From positions 1,612,001 through 1,676,000 of the forward strand of contig NZ_JAGIOO010000001.1 of NCBI RefSeq assembly GCF_017876755.1: 64,000 bases of DNA. Direction: 5' to 3'. Origin of the DNA: Crossiella equi. GTDB lineage: Bacteria; Actinomycetota; Actinomycetes; Mycobacteriales; Pseudonocardiaceae. Shown here piece by piece: positions 8,685 to 17,516 of this stretch. A model generated the notes under the pieces. It had not been told where the DNA came from. It saw nothing but the letters and a program-made list of their open reading frames with translations, and ran no database searches. Position 1 is the first letter of the stretch; each line of letters opens with the position of its first letter. The position numbers and the translations under genes were made by a program.

Positions 8685-8730
8685 ACCCGCGCCGATTTCC
8701 GCCTGACCGGACTCGGCGCGGGTCTGCCTT
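8685..8730 (+). terminator. Terminator hairpin after the S1 protease
   Basis: Perfect 11-bp stem (8685-8695 with 8713-8723), 17-nt loop, then CTGCCTTTTCC, one of the few T-rich tails in the window. It lies 24 nt after the protease stop and separates it from the GH2 gene. Confidence 0.75.
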
Positions 8731-8760
8731 TTCCAATTTCCAACGTTGTACACTCGGTCG
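8731..8760 (+). promoter_or_regulatory. Candidate operator with CAACGTTG core upstream of the GH2 gene
   Basis: The short AT-richer stretch between the protease terminator and the glycosidase start contains the perfect 8-bp palindrome CAACGTTG (8741-8748). A central CG flanked by A/T tracts is typical of LacI-family operators, the usual regulators of glycosidase genes. No LacI gene is present here, so the assignment is weak. Confidence 0.25.
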
Positions 8761-8797
8761 GGACCGTGCCCCCAGCCGCCTCGGGAGACTTGGTTCC

Positions 8798-10573
8798 GTG
8801 ACCGCAGCGCATCTCGCCGCCGCCGACCACCCCCGTCCCCAGCTCATCCGCGACCACGAGTGGTCCGACTTGTCCGGCCCGTGGGGGTTCGCCCACGACG
8901 ACACCGACACCGGGCTGGCCTCGGGCTGGCACCGCTCGGCCGACCCGTTCGACCGGCAGATCACCGTGCCTTACCCGCCAGAGTCCAAACGATCGGGTGT
9001 CGCGGACCGGGGTTTCCACCCGATCGTGTGGTACCGGCGCGAGTTCACCGCGGCCGTGCCCGCACCGGGCCGGGCGCTGCTGCTGCACTTCGGCGCGGTG
9101 GACTACCGGGCGTCGGTGTGGGTGAACGGGCAGTTCGTGGGCGCGCACGAGGGCGGGCACACCGGCTTCAGCCTGGACGTGACCGGCGCCCTGGACGCCT
9201 CGGGCACGCAGGTGGTGACCGTGCGTGCCGAGGACCGGCCGCAGGACACCGCCCAGCCGAGGGGCAAGCAGGACTGGCAGGCCGAACCGCACGTGATCTG
9301 GTACCACCGCACGACGGGCATCTGGCAGCCGGTGTGGCTGGAGGAGGTCCCGGCGCTGCGGGTGGACTCGCTGCACTGGACGCCGGAGCTGCCGCACTCG
9401 CGGGTCCGCTGCGAGCTGGCGCTCAACACCTGGCCCGCGACCCCGCACACGGTCGAAGTGGAGCTGCGCCTGGGTGAGGAGGTGCTGGCGGTCCAGTCGG
9501 TGCGCCTGACCGGCCGGGAACTGTCCTTCGACATCACCGTCCCCGCCCTGCGCAACGCCCAGGACCAGGGCCGTCTGCTGTGGTCCCCGGAACACCCGAA
9601 CCTGGTGGACGCGGTCCTCCGCCTCCGCACCGCCGAAGGCACCGACGCGGACCAGGTCTCCTCCTACTTCGGCTTCGCCACGGCGGGCACGGCGGACCGC
9701 CGCTTCCTGTGGAACGGCCGCCCGTACTTCCTGCGCTTCGCCCTGGCCCAGAACTACTGGCCGGAATCCCACCTGGCGGCCTCGGCGGCGGAGCTGCGCC
9801 GGGAGGTCGAACTGGCCAAGTCGTTGGGGCTCAACGGCATCCGGGTCCACCAGAAGATCGAGGACCCCCGCTTCCTCTACTGGTGCGACCGCCTGGGGCT
9901 GCTGGTCTGGGAGGAGATGCCGAGCGCCTTCGAGTTCGGTACCACCACGGCACAGCGCGTGGTCGCGGAGTGGACCGAGGCGATCCACCGGGACCGGAGC
10001 CACCCCTGCATCGCGGCCTGGGTGCCGTTGAATGAGAGCTGGGGTGTCCCGGACATCGCGACCCAGCCCGCCCAGCGCGACTTCGCCAAGGCGCTGTACC
10101 ACCTGACCAAGTCCCTGGACCCGACCCGGCCGACGATCTCCAACGACGGCTGGGAGATCGCGGGCGGCGACTTCTGGGGCGTGCACGACTACCAGCAGGA
10201 CCCGGCGATCCTGGCTTCCCGCTACGGTTCGGACGGCTTGCGGTCGGGCGAGTTCGTGGAGAACTGGCCGAACCTCTGCCGCCTGGTCTTGCCCGGGGAG
10301 GAGTACTCGGGGCAGCCGATCATTCTCACCGAGTTCGGGGGTGCGAACTTCGTGCCTGCCGAGGGTGAGGAGGTTTTCGGGTACGGGCGGGTTGCCTCGG
10401 CGGAGGAGTACGAGCGGCTGTTGGAGGCGCAGCTCCGGGCGGTCAGGTCGGGGCCGTTGGCTGGGTTCTGTTTTACGCAGCTCACGGATACGGAGCAGGA
10501 GACCAACGGGCTGTTGGACGAGCGGCGGGAGCCGAAGCTGCCGGTGGAGACGTTCCGGCGGTTCTTGGGGTAG
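8798..10573 (+). CDS. Glycoside hydrolase family 2 (beta-galactosidase/beta-glucuronidase-like)
   Basis: 591 aa. Domain order is the GH2 one: an N-terminal jelly-roll sugar-binding domain (about 20-180, with LHFGAVDYRASVWVNG), an immunoglobulin-like domain (about 180-290) and a TIM barrel (about 290-590). The acid/base glutamate is in VPLNESWG (Glu413) and the nucleophile in ILTEFGG (Glu512), both intact. No signal peptide is seen, so it should act on imported sugars or glycosides in the cytosol; the lack of the C-terminal domains of LacZ fits the shorter glucuronidase/galactosidase-like branch. GTG start with GGGAG 10 nt upstream. Exact sugar specificity is not readable. Confidence 0.92.
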   Translation: MTAAHLAAADHPRPQLIRDHEWSDLSGPWGFAHDDTDTGLASGWHRSADPFDRQITVPYPPESKRSGVADRGFHPIVWYRREFTAAVPAPGRALLLHFGAVDYRASVWVNGQFVGAHEGGHTGFSLDVTGALDASGTQVVTVRAEDRPQDTAQPRGKQDWQAEPHVIWYHRTTGIWQPVWLEEVPALRVDSLHWTPELPHSRVRCELALNTWPATPHTVEVELRLGEEVLAVQSVRLTGRELSFDITVPALRNAQDQGRLLWSPEHPNLVDAVLRLRTAEGTDADQVSSYFGFATAGTADRRFLWNGRPYFLRFALAQNYWPESHLAASAAELRREVELAKSLGLNGIRVHQKIEDPRFLYWCDRLGLLVWEEMPSAFEFGTTTAQRVVAEWTEAIHRDRSHPCIAAWVPLNESWGVPDIATQPAQRDFAKALYHLTKSLDPTRPTISNDGWEIAGGDFWGVHDYQQDPAILASRYGSDGLRSGEFVENWPNLCRLVLPGEEYSGQPIILTEFGGANFVPAEGEEVFGYGRVASAEEYERLLEAQLRAVRSGPLAGFCFTQLTDTEQETNGLLDERREPKLPVETFRRFLG

Positions 10574-10652
10574 GGCGTCGGGCCCTCCGGGCAGATCGAG
10601 GACACAATGCGGTCAGATCAGGGGCGGGCTGAGTGTTGCCCCTGGTCGGGAA

Positions 10653-10681
10653 GTGTTGTCCCCGCGCATGCGGGGCTGGCC
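10653..10681. terminator. Hairpin between convergent genes; resembles a lone type I-E CRISPR repeat
   Basis: CCCCGC-GCAT-GCGGGG (10660-10675) forms a tight 6-bp GC stem in the gap between the GH2 gene and the convergent E1 gene, so a bidirectional terminator role is plausible. The surrounding 29 bases look like an actinobacterial type I-E CRISPR repeat, but there is only one copy and no cas gene. Confidence 0.45.
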
Positions 10682-10698
10682 CGCCAGGCTGGCGCGGC

Positions 10699-12798
10699 TC
10701 AGGCCAGCAGGTCGGTGATCGCCTTTTCGATGTCGGCCTCCGAGAGGAGGACGTGGTTGGCTGCCGGGCCCAGGGGGATGAAGGTGTCCTCGCTGGTGAT
10801 TCGGCGGATCTGGCCGGTGAAGTTGGCGTCGACCAGGGCCGTGGTGAGTTGCTCGGAGACGCCGCCGGTGCGGCGGGTTTCGTCGACGATCAGGACTCGG
10901 CCGGTGGCTTCGGATTCGCGGAGGATGTCTTCCAGCGGGAGGGGGGACAGCCAGCGGAGGTCGACTACGCGGATCCTTGAGGTGTGGCCCAGGCGGTGGG
11001 CTGCCCGGAGGGTCATGGGGACGCCGTTGCCGAAGGTCAGGATGGTGAGGTCCTGGCCCTGGCCGTGGGTTCTTGCTCGGCCCAGGGGGGCGTGGCCCGG
11101 GAGGGTGGACAGCCAGGCGTTGTCGCCCGGGGTGTGGAGGTCCTTCGTGTGGTAGAGCGCGATGGGTTCCAGGAAGACGCAGACTTGGCCGCTTTCGGCG
11201 CAGGTGTGGAGCATGGCCGCTGCGTCGTCGCCTCTTGAGGGGACCGCTATTACCAGGCCTGGGATGTCTCTCAGGGCAGCCAGGGCGTTGTCATTGTGGA
11301 AGTGGCCGCCGAAGCCTCTTTGGTAGGCCAGGCCCGCGATGCGGACGATCATGGGGTTGGCGTACTGGGTGTTGCTGAAGAAGCGGAGGGTTGCCGCTTC
11401 GCCCCGGAGCTGGTCGGCCGCGTTGTGGAGGTAGGCCAGGTACTGGATTTCCGGGACCGGGAGGAAGCCGCACAGCGCCGTGCCCAGGGCTGTGCCCAGG
11501 ATGGTCTGTTCGTCCAGGAGCGTGTCGAAGACCCTTGCCGCGCCGTGGGTTTTGCGCAGGCCCCGGGTCACGCCGTAGACGCCGCCCTTCGCGCCCACGT
11601 CCTCGCCGAACACCAGGGTCGCCGGGTTGTGGGACAGCAGGTCGGAGAGGGCCTGGTTCACCGATTGGGCCAGGGTCAGGCCTTGCGTCGCCGTCGGGGT
11701 GATCGGTGGGCGGGGGGTCGGCGGTGTGGTCAGGGGGCGGAGGACTTCGGCGGCCGAGGACAGTGTGGGTTCGCGGGTCGCTTCCGCGGCCAGGGTTGCC
11801 ACTTGTTCGCGGATCTCTTCGTAGCGCGTCAGCAGCTCGGCCGGGGTGCGGAGGCCTTTTCGTGCCAGCAGCAGGGCTGTGCGCAGGACCGGGTCGCGGT
11901 CCAGGTCCGCCGTGATCTCGGTCTGGGTGCGGTAGGCCGATTCCACGTCGCTGCCCGCGTGGCCCATCAGGCGGACCGTGCGCAGGCGCAGGAAGGCCGG
12001 GGCGCGGCGGGTGCGCACCCAGTCGGCCGCTTCCCGGGCCACCGCCAGGGCTTCTTCCAGATCGCCGCCGTCGGCCTCGAAGTAGCGCAGGCCCGGGCGG
12101 TTCTCGTAGGCCGCCCGGATCCAGTTGGCCGGGGTACGGACGCTGATGCCGATGCCGTTGTCCTCGCAGACGAACAGGATCGGGAGCGGGAGGCGTTGGT
12201 AGGCGCAGTGGGTGGCCGTGTTGATCGCGCCCGCGGCCGTGGAGTGGTTGGCCGAGGCGTCGCCGAAGGTGCACACCGTGATCGCGTCGGTGGGCCAGTC
12301 GGTGCGCAGTCCCAGTTTGCGGGCCCGTTCGATGCCGAAGGCCACGCCGACCGCGCGCGGCAGGTGGGAGGCGATCGTGGAGGTCTGCGGGATCACCGAC
12401 AGCGCGTGGTGGCCGAAGACCTTGTGGCGGCCGCCCGAGATCGGTTCCGCCGCGGCCGCGGTGAGGCCCAGCAGGACGTCGCGGAGCGGGGTGGCCCCCG
12501 GGTACTGGGCCGCGCGGGCCAGGTAGAAGGCGCCCGAGCGGTAGTGCAGCAGGGCCGGGTCGTCCACGCGCAGCGCCGCCGCCACCGCCGCGTTGCCCTC
12601 GTGGCCGGAGGAGCCGATGCTGTAGAACCCCTCGCCCCGCCTGCCCAGGGCCCGGGCGGCGAGGTCGAGGTGGCGGCTGCCCAGCTGCGCCTCGAACAGG
12701 GCGAGCAGGCGGTCGCCGTCCACAGTGGAGCGCTCCACTGTGGACGGGACGAACGCCCTGACCGTGTCGAGGAAGTGCTGGTCGACGGGTTCGGTCAT
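10699..12798 (-). CDS. Fused E1 alpha-beta component of a branched-chain/2-oxoacid dehydrogenase complex
   Basis: 699 aa thiamine-diphosphate enzyme in which the alpha and beta subunits of the alpha2beta2-type E1 are joined. Residues 1 to about 340 are the alpha half ([10 protein letters not shown], ThDP/Mg motif [17 protein letters not shown]); about 370-699 is the beta half ([14 protein letters not shown], the E1-beta hallmark). It would decarboxylate a 2-oxo acid and hand the acyl group to a lipoylated E2, which is not encoded in this window. Its ATG overlaps the stop of the acyl-CoA dehydrogenase gene (ATGA, 12795-12798), so both are translated from one message. That partner suggests 2-oxoadipate or a branched 2-oxo acid as substrate (inference). 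Confidence 0.9.
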   Translation of the reverse strand: MTEPVDQHFLDTVRAFVPSTVERSTVDGDRLLALFEAQLGSRHLDLAARALGRRGEGFYSIGSSGHEGNAAVAAALRVDDPALLHYRSGAFYLARAAQYPGATPLRDVLLGLTAAAAEPISGGRHKVFGHHALSVIPQTSTIASHLPRAVGVAFGIERARKLGLRTDWPTDAITVCTFGDASANHSTAAGAINTATHCAYQRLPLPILFVCEDNGIGISVRTPANWIRAAYENRPGLRYFEADGGDLEEALAVAREAADWVRTRRAPAFLRLRTVRLMGHAGSDVESAYRTQTEITADLDRDPVLRTALLLARKGLRTPAELLTRYEEIREQVATLAAEATREPTLSSAAEVLRPLTTPPTPRPPITPTATQGLTLAQSVNQALSDLLSHNPATLVFGEDVGAKGGVYGVTRGLRKTHGAARVFDTLLDEQTILGTALGTALCGFLPVPEIQYLAYLHNAADQLRGEAATLRFFSNTQYANPMIVRIAGLAYQRGFGGHFHNDNALAALRDIPGLVIAVPSRGDDAAAMLHTCAESGQVCVFLEPIALYHTKDLHTPGDNAWLSTLPGHAPLGRARTHGQGQDLTILTFGNGVPMTLRAAHRLGHTSRIRVVDLRWLSPLPLEDILRESEATGRVLIVDETRRTGGVSEQLTTALVDANFTGQIRRITSEDTFIPLGPAANHVLLSEADIEKAITDLLA
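12716..12747. repeat. 32-bp perfect palindrome inside the E1 coding region
   Basis: Two facing copies of TCCAC(A/T)GTGGA (12719-12729 and 12734-12744) joined by GCGC make a perfectly symmetric 32-bp sequence near codons 17-28 of the E1 gene. It codes the peptide [11 protein letters not shown]. It could form a very stable hairpin just downstream of the E1 start. Confidence 0.9.
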
Positions 12799-13964
12799 CG
12801 GTAGGCCGCGCTCCCGGTGAGCGCCTCGCCGAGCACCAGGGTGTGGATCTCGCTGGTGCCCTCGTAGGTGAGCACGGACTCCAGGTTGTTGGCGTGCCGG
12901 AGCACCGGGTACTCCAGCGTGATGCCGCTGGCGCCCAGGATGGTGCGGGCCTCGCGCGCGATGCGGATGGCCTCGCGCACGTTGTTCAGCTTGCCGATGC
13001 TGACCTGGCGCGGGTGCAGCTGCCCGGCGTCCTTGAGGCGCCCCAGGTGCAGCGCGAGCAGGAAGCCCTTCTGCACCTCCAGGCTCATGTCGACCAGCTT
13101 CTGCTGGGTGAGCTGGAAACCGCCGATCGGCTTGCCGAACTGCGTGCGGGTGGCCGCGTACTCCAGCGCGCTGTCCAGGCTGTCCTTGGCCGCGCCGAGC
13201 GAGCCGAAGATGATGCCGAACCGGGCCTCGCTGAGGCAGCTGAGCGGCCCGCGCAGGCCCTCGGCCAGGGGCAGCCGCGCGTCGGCGGGCAGGCGCACGT
13301 CGTCGAGGAACAGCTCGGAGGTGACCGAGGCGCGCAGGGACAGCTTGTGGCTGATGTCGCGCGTGGTGAACCCGGGCGTGCCCTTGGGCACCAGGAACCC
13401 GCGCACGCCCTCCTCGGTCTGCGCCCACACCACGGCCACGTCGGCGAGCCCGCCGTTGGTGATCCACATCTTGCTGCCGTTGAGCACCCAGTCGTCGCCG
13501 TCGCGCTTGGCGGTGGTGCGCATGCTGCCCGGGTCGCTGCCGTGGTCGGGCTCGGTGAGGCCGAAGCAGCCGATGGCGCGCCCGGCGGCCATCTCCGGCA
13601 GCCACCGCTGCTTCTGCTCCTCCGAGCCCCAGCGGTGGATGGCGAACATGGCCAGCGAGCCCTGGACCGAGACGAAGCTGCGGAACCCGGAGTCGACCGC
13701 CTCGAGCTCGAAGCAGGCCAGCCCGTAGGCCACGGCGCTGGCCCCGGCGCAGCCGTAACCCTCCAGGTGCATGCCGAGCACGCCGAGCTTGCCGAACTCC
13801 AGCGCGTAGTCGCGGTCGAAGTGCCCGCGCTCGAACCAGTCGGCGATCACCGGCCGCAGCCGGTCGTGCCCGAACTGGCGCACGGTGTCGCGGATCAGCC
13901 GCTCCTCCTCGCTGAGCAGCCCGTCCGCCGCCAGCAGGTCCAGTGGGTCGATCCGCTCGCTCAT
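12795..13964 (-). CDS. gcdH: Acyl-CoA dehydrogenase, glutaryl-CoA dehydrogenase-like
   Basis: 389 aa from the ATG at 13962-13964; an in-frame extension further upstream codes no recognisable family sequence. Flavoprotein with the three-domain acyl-CoA dehydrogenase layout. FAD/substrate motifs include [31 protein letters not shown] and the C-terminal catalytic YEGTSEIH (Glu368). These signatures, especially [12 protein letters not shown] and the YEGT base, are closest to glutaryl-CoA dehydrogenases, which convert glutaryl-CoA to crotonyl-CoA with loss of CO2 in lysine and tryptophan breakdown. First gene of a two-gene operon with the fused E1; the combination 2-oxoadipate to glutaryl-CoA to crotonyl-CoA is an attractive but unproven reading. 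Confidence 0.87.
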   Translation of the reverse strand: MSERIDPLDLLAADGLLSEEERLIRDTVRQFGHDRLRPVIADWFERGHFDRDYALEFGKLGVLGMHLEGYGCAGASAVAYGLACFELEAVDSGFRSFVSVQGSLAMFAIHRWGSEEQKQRWLPEMAAGRAIGCFGLTEPDHGSDPGSMRTTAKRDGDDWVLNGSKMWITNGGLADVAVVWAQTEEGVRGFLVPKGTPGFTTRDISHKLSLRASVTSELFLDDVRLPADARLPLAEGLRGPLSCLSEARFGIIFGSLGAAKDSLDSALEYAATRTQFGKPIGGFQLTQQKLVDMSLEVQKGFLLALHLGRLKDAGQLHPRQVSIGKLNNVREAIRIAREARTILGASGITLEYPVLRHANNLESVLTYEGTSEIHTLVLGEALTGSAAYR

Positions 13965-14144
13965 CAGCACTCCCGTTCGCTCGGCACGGAGATCCAGCAT
14001 GGCCCGGTCCACGGAGCCGACCCAAGTGTTCCAGCGTTCGGCCCTTTCGCGCTGAGCCCAACGCGAACTTGTGGACAACTCACGAAAACGCTGGTCAGAG
14101 ACCTGTTCTGGAGCGGTTACTCCAGTCTGGACTAGGCTGGCGCC

Positions 14145-15017
14145 ATGGCGACTGTTGCGGTGCTGGGCCCCGGCGGAGTGGGCGGCGTGCTGGCGGCCCG
14201 GCTGGGTGCGGCCGGGCACGAGGTCACGGTGGTGGCCACCGAGCGGACGGCGGCGGAGATCACCGCCCGCGGGCTGTCCTTCCAGGCCCCGGGCGCGGCG
14301 CCGACCGTCAGCTACCCGGCCGCGCGGCCCTGGCTGACCGGCCCGGTGGACCTGCTGGTGGTGGCGGTCAAGGCCACCGAGCTGCTCGCGGCGGCGGCCC
14401 GGGTGCCCGCCCCCGTGCTGGGCCCGGCGGCCACGGTGCTGCCGCTGCTCAACGGCGTGGACCACGTCCCGGTGCTGCGCGCCCTCTACCCGGCCGCGCA
14501 CGTGGTGCCCGCGAGCATCGCGATCGAGGCCGCCCGCCACCGCCCGGGCGTGGTGGAGCAGCTGTCGGCCATGGCGGACCTGGTGGTCGCGGACGGCACC
14601 GAGGCCGGGGCGGCCGCCGCCGAGCTGTTCCGGGGCGCCGGGCTGACCGTGGCCACCCACCCGGACGAGAACACGGTGCTGTGGCGCAAGCTCGGCTTCC
14701 TGGCACCGTTCGCGCTGCTCACCACCGGTGCGCGGGCGGCGGTCGGGGAGGCCGTGGCGCGGCGACCGGAGTGGGTACGCGCGCTGGTGGACGAGACCGC
14801 GGCGGCCGCGGCCGTGCACGGGGTGGCCATTGACGCGGAGAAGGTGGAGCAGCGGGTGCGGTCACTGCCGCCGGCCATGCGCTCCTCGATGCTGCGCGAC
14901 CGGGAGGCCGGGCGGACGCTGGAGCTGGACGCGATCGCCGGGCCGGTGATCCGGGCGATCGGGTCGACGAAGGCGGCCACGACCGTGGAGGCGGTGCGGA
15001 CGATCCTGGCGGACTGA
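14145..15017 (+). CDS. Ketopantoate reductase (PanE/ApbA) family oxidoreductase
   Basis: 290 aa NADP-dependent reductase. The N-terminus has the Rossmann motif VLGPGGVGGVLAARL; the family's catalytic lysine is at about Lys182 in LWRKLGFLAP, followed by an all-alpha C-terminal domain with the KVEQRVRSLPPAMRSSMLRD region and the RTLELDAIAG segment typical of PanE. Bona fide PanE makes pantoate for coenzyme A. Actinomycete genomes often carry several paralogues of unknown substrate, and the absence of other pan genes means function stays open. It is divergent from the glutaryl-CoA dehydrogenase operon with a 180-bp intergenic region. Confidence 0.88.
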   Translation: MATVAVLGPGGVGGVLAARLGAAGHEVTVVATERTAAEITARGLSFQAPGAAPTVSYPAARPWLTGPVDLLVVAVKATELLAAAARVPAPVLGPAATVLPLLNGVDHVPVLRALYPAAHVVPASIAIEAARHRPGVVEQLSAMADLVVADGTEAGAAAAELFRGAGLTVATHPDENTVLWRKLGFLAPFALLTTGARAAVGEAVARRPEWVRALVDETAAAAAVHGVAIDAEKVEQRVRSLPPAMRSSMLRDREAGRTLELDAIAGPVIRAIGSTKAATTVEAVRTILAD

Positions 15018-15020
15018 CGG

Positions 15021-15659
15021 TCAGGGCCACATGTCGGTGATGGCCTCCAGGGCGGTGAGGGCGTTCGCGCGGTCGAGGCGGTCGTAGAGCGGGCCGGAGT
15101 GCAGCCACGCGCGGACCGGGGCGAACCCGTCGGGCGGGTGCCACCAGAGGATCGGCAGGGACTGCGAGGCCGCCCAGTGCTCGGCGAGGCGGGCGAGCCC
15201 CGCGTCGGCGTCCGGGCCGAGCGTGTCGAGGTGGGCCAGCCACGGCGCCAGGTCGTGGTCCAGGTGGGCGGCGGCGCAGACGAGCTCGTCCAGGTCGTGG
15301 GTCGACCGGTCGCCTGTCACGGCGCGGTCGACCAGCTCGCACACCGCCGTCCGGAACGCCTGCCGCTGGTGGTCGGGCCAGGTGGCGAAAGCGGCACCGG
15401 CCAGGTTGCTCAGGTACCTGGTGTCCGGCTCGTCCGCCAGCAGTGCCAGGATGCGCGGGGCCAGGCCGCGCCACAGTGCCGGGTACTGCTCCTCCGGCCA
15501 GTGCCGCCAGGACTTCCAGGCGAAGTGGCGCAGCAGGTCGTCGGGCACCCGGTCGGGGTCACCGCCGAGGAGTGCCAGCTGGTCGTCGGTGTAGCAGTGG
15601 GTGCAGCCCCGGACGCGGCCCACCCTGGGCACGTCGCGGAATGCCGCCGTCAGGTCCAC
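15021..15659 (-). CDS. Hypothetical protein with CxxC motif
   Basis: About 212 aa from the GTG at 15657-15659 (an in-frame GTG at 15719 would add 20 residues). I recognise no domain. The N-terminal GCTHCYTDD cysteine pair could bind a metal; the rest is rich in Trp, Leu and charged residues and predicted helical (AWKSWRHWPEE, LARLAEHWAASQ). It has no signal peptide or membrane segment. It faces the ketopantoate reductase-like gene with only 3 nt between stop codons. Such short solitary genes are common in Streptomyces-like genomes; function unknown. Confidence 0.75.
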   Translation of the reverse strand: MDLTAAFRDVPRVGRVRGCTHCYTDDQLALLGGDPDRVPDDLLRHFAWKSWRHWPEEQYPALWRGLAPRILALLADEPDTRYLSNLAGAAFATWPDHQRQAFRTAVCELVDRAVTGDRSTHDLDELVCAAAHLDHDLAPWLAHLDTLGPDADAGLARLAEHWAASQSLPILWWHPPDGFAPVRAWLHSGPLYDRLDRANALTALEAITDMWP

Positions 15660-15832
15660 GGTCCCGGAGGCTAGACATCGGGTTCGGTGCGCGCGAACGG
15701 AATTCCGCACGTGACCCACGGCTCGTTCGCCGTCACAACGCCCGCTCCCCCGGCTTGTGTCCCGGTACGAGGCGGACGGCGTCCCCGCTGCGGCACGGTG
15801 GAAGCACCGACCCGGGAAGAAGGGGAGCTTCT

Positions 15833-16915
15833 GTGAGGACGACTCGAACCGTGGCCGCGGTGTGCGCCGCCGCCCTGCTCGTCACCGGTACCGCGAGTGC
15901 CGCGCCGGTGGGCGATCCGGCGTTGGCGAAGGTGCAGGAGAACATCGACGCGCTGGTGGCCTCCGGGGCCGCCGGGGTGCAGGTGCGCGTCACCCGGGAC
16001 GGGCGTGTCGGGCAGGTGCGGGCCGGGACGGCCGTGCTCGGGACGTCGGTGCCGGTGCCGTTCAACGGGCGGTTCCGCATCGGCAGCATCACCAAGACCT
16101 TCGTCGCCACCGCCACGTTGCAGCTCGTGGCGCAGCGGAAACTGGCCCTGGACGCGGCGGTCGAGGAGTACCTGCCCGGGCTGGTGGACCCGCGCATCAC
16201 CGTGCGGCAGCTGTTGCAGCACACCAGCGGCCTCCACAACTACACCAACGACCTCCCGGAGGACCCCCAGGAGATCCTGCGGACGCGGTTCCGCCACCAC
16301 GAGGCGCTCGACCTGGTGCGCGCGGCCGTCGCCAAGCCGCCGACCGGGGAACCCGGGGCGAAGCACTCCTACTCCAACACCAACTACCTCGTGGTGCAGC
16401 TGCTGATCGAGAAGGTCACCGGGCGGTTCTGGGGCGAGGCGGTCAAGAACGGGGTGCTGCGGCCGCTCGGACTGCGCGACACCGAGGTGCCCGGCGACAA
16501 CCCGTTCATCGCCGGACCGCACGCGCGGGGTTACCTGACCACCACGCCGCCGGTGGACATCACCGAGCTCAACCCGACCATCGCCGGGGCGGGCGGGGCG
16601 ATGATATCGACCAACGCCGACCTGGACCGGTTCCTGACCGCGCTGCACGCGGGCCGGTTGCTGGCCCCGGCGGAGCAGGCCGAGCTGCGCAAGACCAGTG
16701 CGGCCAGCCCGAACTACGGCCTGGGCATCGGCACCCTGCCGACCAGCTGTGGCCAGCAGCTCTGGGGCCACACCGGCGGCATCCCGGGGTACAACAGCCT
16801 GGCCCTGGCCACCCTGGACGGGAAGCGGCGCGTGGAGATGTCGATCACCACGGCCGGGCCGGAGATGTCCGAGCCCGCCTTCCTCAACGCGCTGGACGCC
16901 GCGATCTGCGGCTGA
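15833..16915 (+). CDS. Secreted serine hydrolase, S12 family (D-Ala-D-Ala carboxypeptidase/beta-lactamase fold)
   Basis: 360 aa. Start GTG at 15833 is supported by AAGGGGAG at 15820-15827 and an immediate signal peptide (VRTTRTVAAVCAAALLVTG, cleavage after TASA). The penicillin-recognising catalytic set is complete: Ser85-x-x-Lys88 in GSITKTF, Tyr180-x-Asn182 in YSNTNY, and His313-Thr-Gly in GHTGG. This matches secreted DD-carboxypeptidases of the Streptomyces R61 type. It probably trims peptidoglycan stem peptides outside the membrane; esterase or D-aminopeptidase activity is the alternative. Single gene, with a start 113 bp after the divergent hypothetical gene. Confidence 0.92.
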   Translation: MRTTRTVAAVCAAALLVTGTASAAPVGDPALAKVQENIDALVASGAAGVQVRVTRDGRVGQVRAGTAVLGTSVPVPFNGRFRIGSITKTFVATATLQLVAQRKLALDAAVEEYLPGLVDPRITVRQLLQHTSGLHNYTNDLPEDPQEILRTRFRHHEALDLVRAAVAKPPTGEPGAKHSYSNTNYLVVQLLIEKVTGRFWGEAVKNGVLRPLGLRDTEVPGDNPFIAGPHARGYLTTTPPVDITELNPTIAGAGGAMISTNADLDRFLTALHAGRLLAPAEQAELRKTSAASPNYGLGIGTLPTSCGQQLWGHTGGIPGYNSLALATLDGKRRVEMSITTAGPEMSEPAFLNALDAAICG

Positions 16916-16927
16916 CACGCTGCCGGG

Positions 16928-17515
16928 ATGCGAACGGTTGACCTCTTCGTGGACCCGAGCTGCCCCTACTCCTGGATCACGGCGCGCTGGCTCACCGAGG
17001 TCGAGCAGGTGCGCCCGATCGAGGTGCGGTGGCGGCTGATGAGCCTGTCCGTGCTCAACGAGGACGAGGAAGTCGACCCGGAGGGTGATACCGAGGGTTA
17101 CCTGTGGCGCCCGGTCCGGCTGGGCGTCGCGGTCGAGCAGCAGCACGGCCGCGACGCCCTCCGGCGTTTCCTGCTGGCGTACGGGGAACAGATGCACGAA
17201 CGCGGGGAGTGGGGCTGGCACGCGGCCCTGGCGGCCGCGGGCCTGCCCGCGGCGCTCGGCGAGGCGGCGGAGGACCCGGCGTACGACCCGCTCGTGCGCG
17301 CCTCGCACGCCGAGGCGATGTCGTTGCTGGGCAACCACATCGGCACACCGATCGTGCACTGCGAGGGCACCGCGTTCTTCGGGCCGGTGCTGTCGCGGGT
17401 GCCCCGGGGTGAGGAGGCCGGGCGGCTCTGGGACGGCACGCTGCTCGTCGCGGGCACGCCCGGCTTCCACGAGCTGAAGGGGCACCGGCACCAGCCGCCC
17501 GACTACCGCCGCTAG
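16928..17515 (+). CDS. DsbA-fold protein of the Rv2466c (mycothiol-dependent nitroreductase) family with CPYS active site
   Basis: 195 aa cytosolic thioredoxin-fold protein with the helical insertion of the DsbA clan. The C-terminal half (IGTPIVH, FFGPVLS, PRGEEAGRLWD, FHELK) matches what I know of Rv2466c of Mycobacterium tuberculosis, a mycothiol-dependent reductase that activates nitro prodrugs. Rv2466c has a CPWC centre; here the site reads Cys12-Pro-Tyr-Ser15, so the resolving cysteine is missing. A monothiol mechanism using mycothiol for resolution is plausible. The TAG stop at 17513-17515 lies within the target duplication of the adjacent IS element. Confidence 0.85.
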   Translation: MRTVDLFVDPSCPYSWITARWLTEVEQVRPIEVRWRLMSLSVLNEDEEVDPEGDTEGYLWRPVRLGVAVEQQHGRDALRRFLLAYGEQMHERGEWGWHAALAAAGLPAALGEAAEDPAYDPLVRASHAEAMSLLGNHIGTPIVHCEGTAFFGPVLSRVPRGEEAGRLWDGTLLVAGTPGFHELKGHRHQPPDYRR

Positions 17516-17516
17516 T
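17511..17516. repeat. Left copy of 6-bp IS target-site duplication
   Basis: GCTAGT here is repeated at 18600-18605 on the other side of the element. The TAG at 17513-17515 is the stop codon of the upstream gene, so the duplication recreated stop codons on both sides. Confidence 0.85.
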
